62,571 nucleotides of DNA from assembly GCF_021483235.1 (NCBI RefSeq), contig NZ_JAKEEC010000025.1, positions 1-62,571 on the forward strand, given 5' to 3'. The first letter of the stretch is position 1. Each line of letters starts with the position of its first letter. The notes beneath the pieces are model-generated. The model ran no database searches, was not told the origin of the DNA, and was given only the letters and a program-made list of their open reading frames with translations. The DNA comes from Arthrobacter alkaliphilus. GTDB lineage: Bacteria > Actinomycetota > Actinomycetes > Actinomycetales > Micrococcaceae. This document shows positions 34,009 through 42,385 of this stretch, piece by piece. A program made the translations under genes and the position numbers.

Positions 34009-34049
34009 GCCTACTCCGAAGCGCGGATTTTCTGAGCTTCGGAGTAGGC
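34009..34049 (-). terminator. 14-bp perfect inverted repeat at the 3' end of the small ORF
   Basis: GCCTACTCCGAAGC (34009-34022) and its exact complement (34036-34049) enclose 13 bases. On the minus strand it contains the stop codon of the 58-residue ORF. A second, 7-bp stem (AACCCCG/CGGGGTT, 33987-34006) follows. Confidence 0.7.
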
Positions 34050-34187
34050 AATTGCGACGCCGCTGAGCGCCGGGAGCCATCCGTAACGGGTGGTTTCAGT
34101 GGCTCCGGAGGCACCCACCCCGGCGGCGTCGTAGAAGTAGGCCGCTTCGATCCAGGCGCTCACCTTGGACATGATGGATACGATCAT
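34011..34187 (-). CDS. Possible small protein, 58 residues
   Basis: An open frame with GC-rich third positions and a protein-like composition: MIVSIMSKVSAWIEAAYFYD, then GWLPALSGVAIAYSEAQKIR. The final codons and stop fall inside the 14-bp stem of the terminator-like hairpin. I do not recognise a family. No strong ribosome site precedes the first ATG, and an internal ATG (codon 6) is an alternative. It is upstream of, and co-directional with, DUF4193. Conservation in relatives would decide whether it is real. Confidence 0.45.
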   Translation of the reverse strand: MIVSIMSKVSAWIEAAYFYDAAGVGASGATETTRYGWLPALSGVAIAYSEAQKIRASE

Positions 34188-34243
34188 GCGGCCACGCTAT
34201 CGAGGCGCGGTTCAAGACCCGTTTCCGGTCTGTCACAGCTATG

Positions 34244-35080
34244 TTAAATGGTCCTGTAGCTCAGGATCCGTGTGCCGCCCTCGTCGGCACCATCATCCGG
34301 CGCCGCGTGAATCACCAGTCCCGATTCGTCCGCCGTGACCGTGAGCGGGTTTCGTGTGATGACGTGACCTGCACGGCTGAAGACGCTGACGGGCGCGTCC
34401 CAGGTGATTCTTTGGCGCAGCGGTTCCACCAAAGCCAGTCCCCCGAGTTCAAGGGCGCCCCCATCGGCCTGCGGTACCAGGGAAATCCCGCTGCACAACA
34501 AGAGTCCGGGCCCCAGAAGCTGGGCGTCCTGGTAGTCGACGAAGTGGCCTGGGTTGTCCCACCGATCCACCAACCGACCTTCCGTGTCCCACGTGTAGAA
34601 CTGCCTGGAACCCCAGCTTCCGCCGAACACCAGGTCCAGTCCGGGATCGCGTACGATCCAACCGATGTGGTCCTCCACGCGGAACCGCTCGCGGGCCTCG
34701 AAGGTGTCCGGATCGATCGTGTAGATGATGCTTCTGCTCTCGGCCCGGTACTCCGCGACCGAAACCCAGACGTGGTCGCCGTCGAAATCGATACCACCGG
34801 GGTGATACGCCGCGTCCTCGCCCACAGGAATATCGCGAAGCAGCCCACCGTCCGGCCCGATGACGAAGACGTGCCCGCTCCCCCGCCCGCAAGTGCGCAG
34901 CGCAGGATCCTCCGCAGGGCGCGGCGCGTCGAGGATCTCGACGGAGGACAAGAACGTCAATCCCTTGGCGAATGCCATGCCTTGCGGGTGGTGGGTCGGA
35001 AAGTCGAGGTGGATCTCCTTGACCAGTTCAAAGCCGCTCCGCCGGTCGAGAGCGGAGAGAAGCTCAGCTGGCATCGGCAT
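34244..35080 (-). CDS. DUF6454-like protein, probable beta-propeller
   Basis: A 278-residue protein with repeated strands: THHPQGMAFAKGLTFLSSVE, GHVFVIGPDGGLLRDIPVGE, YHPGGIDFDGDHVWVSVAEY, IIYTIDPDTFEARERFRVED and GSRQFYTWDTEGRLVDRWDN. This resembles DUF6454 family proteins and a six-bladed propeller layout. No signal peptide is visible, so it is probably cytoplasmic. The ATG at 35080 overlaps the upstream fused phosphodiesterase gene by 17 bp. Last gene of the ABC operon; it may bind or process the imported compound, which is inference. Confidence 0.7.
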   Translation of the reverse strand: MPMPAELLSALDRRSGFELVKEIHLDFPTHHPQGMAFAKGLTFLSSVEILDAPRPAEDPALRTCGRGSGHVFVIGPDGGLLRDIPVGEDAAYHPGGIDFDGDHVWVSVAEYRAESRSIIYTIDPDTFEARERFRVEDHIGWIVRDPGLDLVFGGSWGSRQFYTWDTEGRLVDRWDNPGHFVDYQDAQLLGPGLLLCSGISLVPQADGGALELGGLALVEPLRQRITWDAPVSVFSRAGHVITRNPLTVTADESGLVIHAAPDDGADEGGTRILSYRTI

Positions 35081-36596
35081 GGCTCCACAGTTCGTAAAGC
35101 TCGGCTGCATACTCTGGGCGCGCCGCAAGGATTCCGCCCTGTTCGGGGAACGTGTCCGTTTCGCCTTCGGAATTGACCACGGCGCCGCCCGCCTCTTGAA
35201 CAATGAGCGTCGCCGCCAGGTGGTCGATCGGGCTGAAGCTCCCGATGATTGCCCCGGCACCACGCCCGGCAGCCACGCCCACCACCGTCATCGTCGCCGA
35301 ACCCATGATCCGCATGATGCTGTGCCGCGCGCCGAGTTCCGCGAGGAGTTCCAACATTCCGGGCCATGGCAAGTGCCCTGCGAGTTCGGTCGCCACTACG
35401 GTTCCGGCCAGGTCCGCGGTCGGAACCGGAGCCAGCGACAGGGGCTTTCCGTTGAGCCAGGCACCGTGGCCGGCCCACCCCTCGAAAATCTCGCCTCGCC
35501 AAGGATCGGCGACGACGGCGACGGCCGGCTTGCGGTCCACAGCCAAGGCAAGCGAGAACGCGGTCCAGGGAATCTGGTTCACGTAGTTGGTGGTTCCGTC
35601 GACGGGATCAAGGTACCAACACGGTTCGCCGGGCACGGCAACTCCGCCCATTTCCTCGCCAACCACCGTGTGGCCCGGAAGGCGGGCGGCGATCACTTCA
35701 CGCACGTGGCGCTCGACGGCGACATCGACTTCCGTGACCAGGTCACCAGGGTGTGCCTTGGTTGAGACCATGCCGCGATCGGCGTCGCGCATGTATCCAA
35801 CAGCCCATTCGGCCAGCTCCAACGCGACTCTCCGGGATTCAAGAACCTCGTCTCCAGCCAGTCCGCCGGGAGCCTGGGCCGACGCCCATGCCTGCGGGTC
35901 CTCAGCGATCGCGCTTTGCAACAGGTCAAGCTGGTTGCTCGTGATCGAATCCACGCCGAGTCCCAAGGCCCAGCGCATGGTTTCGAGATCATCGATGGTC
36001 CAGCAGGCCACTTTGGCTCCCGCGGCGTGGATCTGGTCCACGAAGTCCTTGCTGAGGACCACATGCTCGGAATTGACGAACTCGGGGTTCAGCTCGGCCA
36101 GCAACTCCTCCGGCGGTGCGATCCGTTTGTTCCAGGGCAGCCAGATCCGGGCGTCCGGATCGAGGGCGCGGATGATGCGCATCCCGTCCAGATTCCCGCA
36201 CCAGGCCACCTCGATGCCGCTACCGCGGACGACGGCGGCGGCCGCCTCTGCCGGGCCGGGCTCGTCCATGTCGATGAGCAAGGTCGAGGGGCTGCCGCTG
36301 AAAAGCTCAAGGGCTTCGGAAAGCAACGGGATCCGTTCCTCGCCGGCGCCGAGTTGCTTGATTCGGTCGTAGTCGACGTCTGCGGCGTCGGCGTCGAGGT
36401 CCCAGATCCTGAGCAGCGAGGCATCGTGGAGCAGGATCACCTGCCCGTCCTTCGTTACCCGGACGTCCACCTCCACGAGGTCCGCGCCGGCGTCGATCGC
36501 CGAGGCGATGGCGGCCAGCGTGTTCTCCAGGTGCTTGCTGGAGTCGCCCCGGTGGGCGGTGGCGCGGGTCTTTTGCGTGGCAGTGGTGTTGCTCAA
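35064..36596 (-). CDS. Fused glycerophosphodiester phosphodiesterase / inositol-monophosphatase-family protein
   Basis: A 510-residue two-domain enzyme. Residues 10-235 form a GDPD barrel: AHRGDSSKHLENT (His15, Arg16, Glu24), LVEVDVRVTKDGQVILLHD (Glu42, Asp44, His57) and a closing CWTIDDLETMRWALGLGVDS. The later IExK metal position reads IDMDE, a deviation. Residues 250-505 form an inositol monophosphatase fold: GEEMGG (314-318), LDPVDGTTNYV (329-339) and SPIDHLAAT (Asp458). The domains could act in series, cutting a phosphodiester and then removing phosphate. TTG start, overlapping the ATPase stop by 4 bp. Confidence 0.88.
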   Translation of the reverse strand: MSNTTATQKTRATAHRGDSSKHLENTLAAIASAIDAGADLVEVDVRVTKDGQVILLHDASLLRIWDLDADAADVDYDRIKQLGAGEERIPLLSEALELFSGSPSTLLIDMDEPGPAEAAAAVVRGSGIEVAWCGNLDGMRIIRALDPDARIWLPWNKRIAPPEELLAELNPEFVNSEHVVLSKDFVDQIHAAGAKVACWTIDDLETMRWALGLGVDSITSNQLDLLQSAIAEDPQAWASAQAPGGLAGDEVLESRRVALELAEWAVGYMRDADRGMVSTKAHPGDLVTEVDVAVERHVREVIAARLPGHTVVGEEMGGVAVPGEPCWYLDPVDGTTNYVNQIPWTAFSLALAVDRKPAVAVVADPWRGEIFEGWAGHGAWLNGKPLSLAPVPTADLAGTVVATELAGHLPWPGMLELLAELGARHSIMRIMGSATMTVVGVAAGRGAGAIIGSFSPIDHLAATLIVQEAGGAVVNSEGETDTFPEQGGILAARPEYAAELYELWSHADAS

Positions 36597-37690
36597 AGCG
36601 CGGCACCCGGCTCTGCGACCAGTCGTCCGTCCCGGAAGGTCATGGCCTTCCGGATTGCCGCATAGGTCTGCTGGCCCGGCTGCATGGGCTCGCCGGTGAC
36701 AAAGCTCCGCAGCTGGGCGTCCGCCCTGCGCACGTAGACTTCCTGGAAGTGTCCGCGCGGAACGACCCGCTCGACGGTTGCCGGCACGGCACCTGCGAAC
36801 GGCGCGTCGGCCAGGATGACGTCCTCGGGCCGGATCCCGAGAATGTCGGTGCCCGTGGTGATGAGTCCGCCGTCGAGCGTGCCTTCCAACCGGTTCATGC
36901 TGCCGATGAAGGTGGCCACAAATTCGGTTTCCGGGCGGGCATAGAGCGCTTCCGGAGTGCTGTATTGCTCGATCTTGCCCGCATTCATCACGGCGATGCG
37001 ATCGGACATGGACATCGCCTCTTCCTGGTCATGCGTGACGATGACCGTGGTGATGCCCAGTTCCTGCTGGATCTTGCGGATGTCTTCACGCACTTTGACG
37101 CGCAGCTTCGCGTCCAGGTTGCTCAAGGGCTCGTCAAGGAGCAGGAGCTTCGGCTCCTGGACGAGCGCCCTGGCCAAAGCGACGCGTTGCTGCTCGCCGC
37201 CGGAGATGCGGGCGGGCTTGGAATCCTTGTGGTGCAAAAGGCTGACCAGTTCGAGGACGGCTTCCACTTTGTCCTTGATCTCGGCCTTGGACATTTTGCG
37301 GAGCTTCAACGGGAAGCCGACGTTCTTGGCCACGGTCATGTGGGGCCAAAGTGCGTAGTTCTGGAACACCATGGCACTGGGGCGGTTCTCCGCGCCGAGG
37401 TGGGAGACTTCCTGGCCTTCCACCTCGATGGAGCCGGAGTCCGGCTCAAGGAAGCCCGCGATCATGCGCAGCGTGGTTGTCTTGCCGCAGCCGGAGGGCC
37501 CCAGCAGTGACACCAGCTCGCCCGCCTTGACGGACAGGTCGAGGTTGTCGATGATGGTGCGGCCGCCGAGGACCTTGTGGAGGCCGCGGATGGTGAGGCC
37601 ACCGCTCGACGCCGGTGTGCCCGGGTTCGTGGGGCTGGCGGACGATTCAGTCAATGGTTCATGGATTGTCATGGTTTCTCTGTCTGACAT
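36593..37690 (-). CDS. ABC transporter ATP-binding protein (PotA/UgpC/FbpC type)
   Basis: A 365-residue importer ATPase. Walker A is GPSGCGKTT (about 64-72), the Q-loop VFQNYALWPHMTV, the signature ISGGEQQR, Walker B LLLLDEPLSNLD, and the switch TVIVTHDQEEAM. A C-terminal TOBE-like regulatory domain follows (ILGIRPEDV, then VVPRGHFQEVYVRR). Two starts are close: ATG at 37690 or ATG at 37672, the latter with AGAG-type spacing; the first is given. It sits 14 bp after the second permease and overlaps the fused phosphodiesterase gene. Confidence 0.93.
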   Translation of the reverse strand: MSDRETMTIHEPLTESSASPTNPGTPASSGGLTIRGLHKVLGGRTIIDNLDLSVKAGELVSLLGPSGCGKTTTLRMIAGFLEPDSGSIEVEGQEVSHLGAENRPSAMVFQNYALWPHMTVAKNVGFPLKLRKMSKAEIKDKVEAVLELVSLLHHKDSKPARISGGEQQRVALARALVQEPKLLLLDEPLSNLDAKLRVKVREDIRKIQQELGITTVIVTHDQEEAMSMSDRIAVMNAGKIEQYSTPEALYARPETEFVATFIGSMNRLEGTLDGGLITTGTDILGIRPEDVILADAPFAGAVPATVERVVPRGHFQEVYVRRADAQLRSFVTGEPMQPGQQTYAAIRKAMTFRDGRLVAEPGAAL

Positions 37691-37704
37691 TTGAGCGCGG
37701 TGCG

Positions 37705-38568
37705 CTATTTGATCTGGAAGCCTTCGGCGAGCTGGCCGCCGAGGATGTGCTTGTGCGCCGCGAGCATGAGGGCTACGGACGGGATGGCCAGCAGGATCGA
37801 GAAGACGGCAGCCACCTGGGTGGGGTAGTTCAGCACGAGGCTGTACATCTGGGTGGGCATGGTCATGAATGCCGGGGCACCCACCAAGTACGTTCCTTGT
37901 GCTTCGTCGAAGGATGCCAGGAAGGACATCACGGCGGCGACGATAATCCCGGGAAGTGCCATGGGGAGCGTCACGGAAGTAAACACGCGCAATTTGGAGG
38001 CTCCGGCGTCGCGGGCTGCTTCCTCGAGGTTCCGCGGGACGGCAGCGAAGGCTGCCGCCGGGATCCACGTCATGAAGACCACCGTGCCCAGCACGTGCAC
38101 CACCAGGATTCCCAGCACGGTGTTCATCAGGTTCAACGCGTAGAAGAGTGCGGCAAGGGTGACGAACAGGCCCATCTTGGGAAAGGCGTTGGTCGCGAAC
38201 AGGCTGATCAGGAAGAATCGCCGCCCGGGAAAATCGAACCGGGCGAAAGCGTACGCCGCGGGCAAGCAGATAACCGCGGATACGAGGACGGTCACCGGGG
38301 CGAAGAACAACGAGTTCTGCACGGCGATGCCGAGTGCGCCGTCGTTGACCACCACCTGCCACCAACGCAACGTCCAGTCATCCGGAAGGAGGTTGGGGTA
38401 GGTCCAGGTGCCGGCGAAGGCGCGCACGCCCAACCAGAGCAGTGGGCCGAGGATGAAAACGACCATCAGGGCCACGAAGAGGCCCACCAGCACATTGCGG
38501 ACAATCGCGTCCAGCGTGAGTGGCCGGCGGGTGCGGGAAGCAGCGGGGGATCCGGTTGCGACAGCCAT
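37705..38568 (-). CDS. ABC transporter permease 2 (PotC-like)
   Basis: A 287-residue six-helix permease of the binding-protein-dependent type. The EAA loop reads PRNLEEAARDAGASKLRVFT followed by VTLPMALPGIIVA. Helices include VLVGLFVALMVVFILGPLLW near the N-terminus. The ATG at 38568 overlaps the stop of permease 1 by one base (TGATG), which rules out the longer open frame. It pairs with permease 1 to form the membrane channel. Confidence 0.93.
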   Translation of the reverse strand: MAVATGSPAASRTRRPLTLDAIVRNVLVGLFVALMVVFILGPLLWLGVRAFAGTWTYPNLLPDDWTLRWWQVVVNDGALGIAVQNSLFFAPVTVLVSAVICLPAAYAFARFDFPGRRFFLISLFATNAFPKMGLFVTLAALFYALNLMNTVLGILVVHVLGTVVFMTWIPAAAFAAVPRNLEEAARDAGASKLRVFTSVTLPMALPGIIVAAVMSFLASFDEAQGTYLVGAPAFMTMPTQMYSLVLNYPTQVAAVFSILLAIPSVALMLAAHKHILGGQLAEGFQIK

Positions 38569-39530
38569 CAGACTTTCCCCTGTTCCTTGGCGGACCGGAA
38601 GTTCGCCCACACGTAGAGCGCGGCGATTCCGGAGGCAATCAGGAAGACCGTAAAGGCCATGACCGCTGATTGCTGCGGCTGGTTGAAGGAAGAGAAGTAG
38701 TTGGACATGTCCACTCCGAGCATGTTGGGCGAGTTCGGCCCGGTGAAATACGGGACCGTGAACGATCCAACAATTCCGATTGCCGTAAACGTCGTCGCGA
38801 TGATGATGGGAACTGCCGCCATGGGAACGATCACTGAGACGATCGTGCGCAAGGTTCCGGCACCGGCGTCGCGCGCCGCTTCGATCATGGCGTTAGGCAC
38901 GGACTGCAAGCCGGAGGAGACCATGAGGACGGCGAAAGGCAGGGACGTCCAGACGGAACCGATGATGACCGTGACCATGGTGAAAGCCCACACGGGGAAG
39001 TCGACGCCGACGAGCGCGAAGACACTCCGAAGGAATCCCGTTCCGGAGTAGAAGGTGAGAATCGCCCACGAGGCGATAACCACCGGAATGAACAACGGAA
39101 CGATCGCAAGGCCGGAGAGCAGGCGGGCCATTCGACCGCCCTTGAGCTTGAGGTAGAGCCCGATGCCCATGGCCAGGAAAATGACCGTTGCCGTGCTGAC
39201 GACCGTCACAATGACGGTGAGCAGGAGGTCGCCGAGGAATCGCTTGTTGGTGAACATTTCCTGGTATGCAGCGAACGTTCCCCACCAAGCCTCTGCCTCG
39301 TGGACGTTCTGGCCGATGGTGGCGATGGTGTGGTTCAAGCCGCCCGTCAGGCCGATGCTGAAGCCGAAGGCGAGCACGATCGGGAACCCGACGAAGATTG
39401 CGATCAACAGGATCGGCGGCAACGCCATGAAGAACCCGACGGCGCGCTGGCCCAGGCGCTTGGGGCGTGTGGCACCTGCCGGCGGAACTGTTTTTTGCAG
39501 TTCCGCCGGCTTTTGAAGCGTGGTTGTCAC
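38568..39530 (-). CDS. ABC transporter permease 1 (PotB-like)
   Basis: A 320-residue six-helix permease. The EAA loop is PNAMIEAARDAGAGTLRTIV followed by VIVPMAAVPIII. GTG start overlapping the stop of the binding-protein gene (GTGA). Codons 7-17 lie inside a perfect 13-bp hairpin (39478-39510), which may lower its translation or protect the upstream binding-protein message. Confidence 0.93.
   Translation of the reverse strand: MTTTLQKPAELQKTVPPAGATRPKRLGQRAVGFFMALPPILLIAIFVGFPIVLAFGFSIGLTGGLNHTIATIGQNVHEAEAWWGTFAAYQEMFTNKRFLGDLLLTVIVTVVSTATVIFLAMGIGLYLKLKGGRMARLLSGLAIVPLFIPVVIASWAILTFYSGTGFLRSVFALVGVDFPVWAFTMVTVIIGSVWTSLPFAVLMVSSGLQSVPNAMIEAARDAGAGTLRTIVSVIVPMAAVPIIIATTFTAIGIVGSFTVPYFTGPNSPNMLGVDMSNYFSSFNQPQQSAVMAFTVFLIASGIAALYVWANFRSAKEQGKV
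39478..39510 (-). promoter_or_regulatory. 13-bp hairpin inside the 5' end of the permease gene
   Basis: On the minus strand GCCGGCGGAACTG, seven bases (CAAAAAA), then its exact complement. It begins about 20 bases into the permease coding sequence, directly after the binding-protein stop. ABC operons often place such a stem between the binding-protein and permease genes to keep the former more abundant; here the genes overlap and the stem is embedded in coding sequence. That function is inference. Confidence 0.6.
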
Positions 39531-40687
39531 TGGCCGGGAACCTTCTGGTCCCAGAGGTTGTTCAGGTCCTTGCTCATCTGGTCGAAGTAACCCTTGCGCA
39601 GGTTGTTCGTGTCAGCGTCCTTGAACTTCTCCTTGATGTCAGCCGGCAGTTTGTCCAGGCTGATGGCCGGGAATCCGGACATTTCCTTGATGATCATGGA
39701 CTGCGCTTCCGGAGTCAGGACGAAGTTCGCCAGCTTCAGCGCCGCTTCCTGGCGGGGCGAGGACTTGGGGATGCCGAGGTAGGCAGCACCGCCGGTGAAC
39801 GACGGGTTGCTGATCTGGGTAGCCTTCACCGTCGACGGGATCTGGCCGTTGGTCACGCCGGTGATGAACTGGTCCGACCAGACCGGGGCCATGGAAATCT
39901 GGCCTTTGGCGAGCAGGTCAAGGGTCTGCTGGTTGCCGTTCGGGTACACGCCGTTCTGGAAGACGGACGAGTTCAGGTCCTTCAACGTCGCGAAGCCCTG
40001 GTCCCAGTACTTCTCCAGATCCTTCTCGTAGCCCACGGTCATCTTGGCGCGGGCGTCTGCCGGAACGAACTTGTCCAGCACGGTGGCAACGAATGCCCCG
40101 CCGGATCCGCCCGACTTGGGCGAGTTGTAGGTGAACTTGCCCGGGTTTGCCTTGATCCACGCGAGCAGGTCGTCAAGGGTCTTCGGCGGGGTGGCCACCG
40201 TCTTTGTGTCGTACGCAAGGAGCACAGCGGAGCCACGGTAAGGGATGCCGCCCGTGCCACCGGCCTTGATGACTTCCTGGGGAACATCGTTGAGGGCCGA
40301 AATCGTCTGTGAGGTGACCGGGGTCAGGAGGTTGGCTGCGGAAGCCTTGGAGACGAATCCGCCATCCACCAGGTCGAAGTCGGGTTCCTTGTTCTGCTCC
40401 GTGGCGCTGGTCAGTTTCGCCAAGGTCTGGGAATCGTGCTCGCCGTGCAGATCGAGCGTGACCTTCACGCTGTAGCCGGGGTTGGCCTTCTCGAACGCGG
40501 GGACGAGGTTCTTCTCCCACAGTTTCTGGACGTTGGTGTCCCCGCTGATGAGCACGGTGATGTTCTTGTCAGGGGATGAGCTGGCGCCATTGTTCTGGGC
40601 CGAAGTGGTGCTGCTTTGCGCGCAGCCGGTCACAGCGGTGGCTGCAACAACGGCGAGTGCGGCCGCTGCTAGAAAGCGGTTGGTCAT
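39527..40687 (-). CDS. ABC transporter substrate-binding lipoprotein
   Basis: A 386-residue extracellular binding protein. A signal peptide (MTNRFLAAAALAVVAATAVT) ends in the lipobox VTGCAQS, so the mature protein is anchored by lipid at that Cys. The mature part follows the iron/polyamine/phosphonate-type solute-binding fold (ITVLISGDTNVQKLWEKNLV, GGTGGIPYRGSAVLLAYDTK, YLGIPKSSPRQEAALKLANF). The ATG at 40687 has AAGGA six bases upstream; upstream codons are not used. First gene of the import operon. The ligand is not evident; the downstream phosphodiesterase/phosphatase fusion suggests a phosphodiester. Confidence 0.92.
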   Translation of the reverse strand: MTNRFLAAAALAVVAATAVTGCAQSSTTSAQNNGASSSPDKNITVLISGDTNVQKLWEKNLVPAFEKANPGYSVKVTLDLHGEHDSQTLAKLTSATEQNKEPDFDLVDGGFVSKASAANLLTPVTSQTISALNDVPQEVIKAGGTGGIPYRGSAVLLAYDTKTVATPPKTLDDLLAWIKANPGKFTYNSPKSGGSGGAFVATVLDKFVPADARAKMTVGYEKDLEKYWDQGFATLKDLNSSVFQNGVYPNGNQQTLDLLAKGQISMAPVWSDQFITGVTNGQIPSTVKATQISNPSFTGGAAYLGIPKSSPRQEAALKLANFVLTPEAQSMIIKEMSGFPAISLDKLPADIKEKFKDADTNNLRKGYFDQMSKDLNNLWDQKVPGQ

Positions 40688-40898
40688 GGCTATTCCTTCA
40701 TCTTGTGCCGAAAGGTCCCCAAATTCAGGACTACTTTCCAAGGGCAAAGTGAAGGACCGGGTCATCGTCCATGAATCCGGGGTTAACCGGAGGAAGACTT
40801 AATGCGAATATGTCAGGACATACGCACAATAGTACGAAGGGTCAGATCTCTCAGAGCCGGGACAGCGACAGCAAGAGCGAACGCGGGATAATGGAAGC

Positions 40899-41216
40899 AT
40901 GGCAGGTTACGATCAGGATCCTTGGGAAGAGTTCGACAGGCTCAAACCCGCAGGACACGATCGCGTCCAAGGCTATCCGGGAGGAGAACCCTTGGGCTTT
41001 GGCTTCAAGACTGGCGTGCGGAGCGCAAGAGTGGCCTTCGGCTTCGCCGTCTATGCGCTGGTTCTTGGAAGTGTGCTCGTCCTGGTTGGTGCCATCGATT
41101 TCATCGCCAAGGGCGAGTTGCTGCTGCTGGCGCTCATGGTCCTCATCGAGGCCGCGTTCATTTACGGATTCATCCAGTTGGCGCACCAGGCGCGAAACCG
41201 GCGCTCCGCGCACTAG
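40899..41216 (+). CDS. Small membrane protein of unknown function
   Basis: A 105-residue protein with a hydrophilic N-terminus (MAGYDQDPWEEFDRLKPAGH) and two membrane segments (about 42-68 and 70-95). I do not recognise a family with confidence. It is divergent from the binding-protein gene (about 210 bp between starts) and overlaps the stop of the convergent beta-propeller gene by 4 bp. GGAAG lies just before the ATG. Confidence 0.7.
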   Translation: MAGYDQDPWEEFDRLKPAGHDRVQGYPGGEPLGFGFKTGVRSARVAFGFAVYALVLGSVLVLVGAIDFIAKGELLLLALMVLIEAAFIYGFIQLAHQARNRRSAH

Positions 41217-42385
41217 GCAGCTTTCTTGCGCCGCCCGGCGGCAATCGTGAAGCCCGCGCCAGCGATTACCAGGATCGCCAGGCCGCCGGCGATGGCTGTG
41301 GCGGTGTTCCAAGGGGCGGCAATCCCGTCACCGGACTCAGCCGGCCGGGGCGCGGCAAGCACGGTCGGCGCGGAGGATGCGGAGTTGCCTGCGCCGCCCT
41401 CGCCTACGGGAATCGGGGCGTATCGGGAAACCGAGCCGTTGCCTGTGCCGTTGCCCGGATTGGTCACGATGACCGTACCGTCCGGGGCCACGGCCAGGTG
41501 GCTAGGGTTCCTATCCGTCGGAATGGAGGACCCGACGGCTGTCGCACCTGGCCGGATGACGGACACCACGCGGTCTTGGACAGTGCTCACATAGAGCGAA
41601 CCGTCCGGCCCGACGGCCGCCTCCTGTGGTCCACCCGGGACCGGTATGCGGTACGCGACCGTGTCAGAGTCCGGTTTGATGACAGCAACCGCGTCGGAGC
41701 TGATGTTGGTGACATAGACCGTCCCGTCGGGGCCTGCGACAATTCCATGCGGGTTCTCCGTATGCCCGGGCGCGGAGCTGACCTGGATAGTCCGTAAGAC
41801 CGTGCTCGCTCCGGACGGAATGACCGAGACCGTTCCTGAAATTTGGTTCGCTACGAACGCGGTGCCATCCTTCGTGACCGCGATCTCCACGGGACCTGAT
41901 CCGACCGCGATGGTTCGGTCCACCGCCGATCCCTTCGGCGCGATGACTGACACGGTGTGCCCGAAGGGATCGGGAACGAAGATCGACCCGTCAGGACCGG
42001 CTGTGATCAGATGTGCCCCAGGGGACACCGGAATTCTCCGGGCCACGCCGCTCGCGCCGGCCGGAATGACGCCTATGTCGTACTGGTTCGTAGAATTGTC
42101 CCGTTCAGCCACGTACAGGGTGCCGTCCGGGGCCAGTGCCAGACCGGAGGTAAACCCTCCCGTGCTGATGGTCCGGGCGGGTCTAGCTGTTCCGTGAGGT
42201 ATCACGCTGATGCCGCCGGACGCGCCGTAATCTCCCACATACGCAGTGCCGTCAGGACCAACGATCACCCCAAGGGGTACACCGCCCACGTCAAGAACCT
42301 CAGACGGGGCCGCGAGCGCCGGTGCCGCACCCAAAAACATGGCGGCGCCCAAACCGGCCGCGATCGCCAGAGTCCAATTTTTCAA
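41213..42385 (-). CDS. Secreted beta-propeller protein with C-terminal membrane anchor
   Basis: A 390-residue surface protein. Signal peptide MKNWTLAIAAGLGAAMFLGA ends near ALAAP. About seven YVTN/NHL-like repeats of ~42 residues follow, each with (A/V)GPDGT(V/L)YV and (I/V)SVI(P/R)xG cores. A Ser/Pro linker, a membrane helix (TAIAGGLAILVIAGAGFTIA) and a Lys/Arg tail (GRRKKAA) anchor it. TTG start with GGGGGA five bases upstream. Its start overlaps the response-regulator stop by 4 bp, so it is produced with the two-component system and may be an accessory sensor. Confidence 0.88.
   Translation of the reverse strand: MKNWTLAIAAGLGAAMFLGAAPALAAPSEVLDVGGVPLGVIVGPDGTAYVGDYGASGGISVIPHGTARPARTISTGGFTSGLALAPDGTLYVAERDNSTNQYDIGVIPAGASGVARRIPVSPGAHLITAGPDGSIFVPDPFGHTVSVIAPKGSAVDRTIAVGSGPVEIAVTKDGTAFVANQISGTVSVIPSGASTVLRTIQVSSAPGHTENPHGIVAGPDGTVYVTNISSDAVAVIKPDSDTVAYRIPVPGGPQEAAVGPDGSLYVSTVQDRVVSVIRPGATAVGSSIPTDRNPSHLAVAPDGTVIVTNPGNGTGNGSVSRYAPIPVGEGGAGNSASSAPTVLAAPRPAESGDGIAAPWNTATAIAGGLAILVIAGAGFTIAAGRRKKAA

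Noticed and set aside
37691..38365. N-terminal extension of the ABC ATPase to 590 residues
   Set aside because: The extra part reads through the permease gene in another frame and has no ABC motifs; normal ATPase length is reached from 37690.
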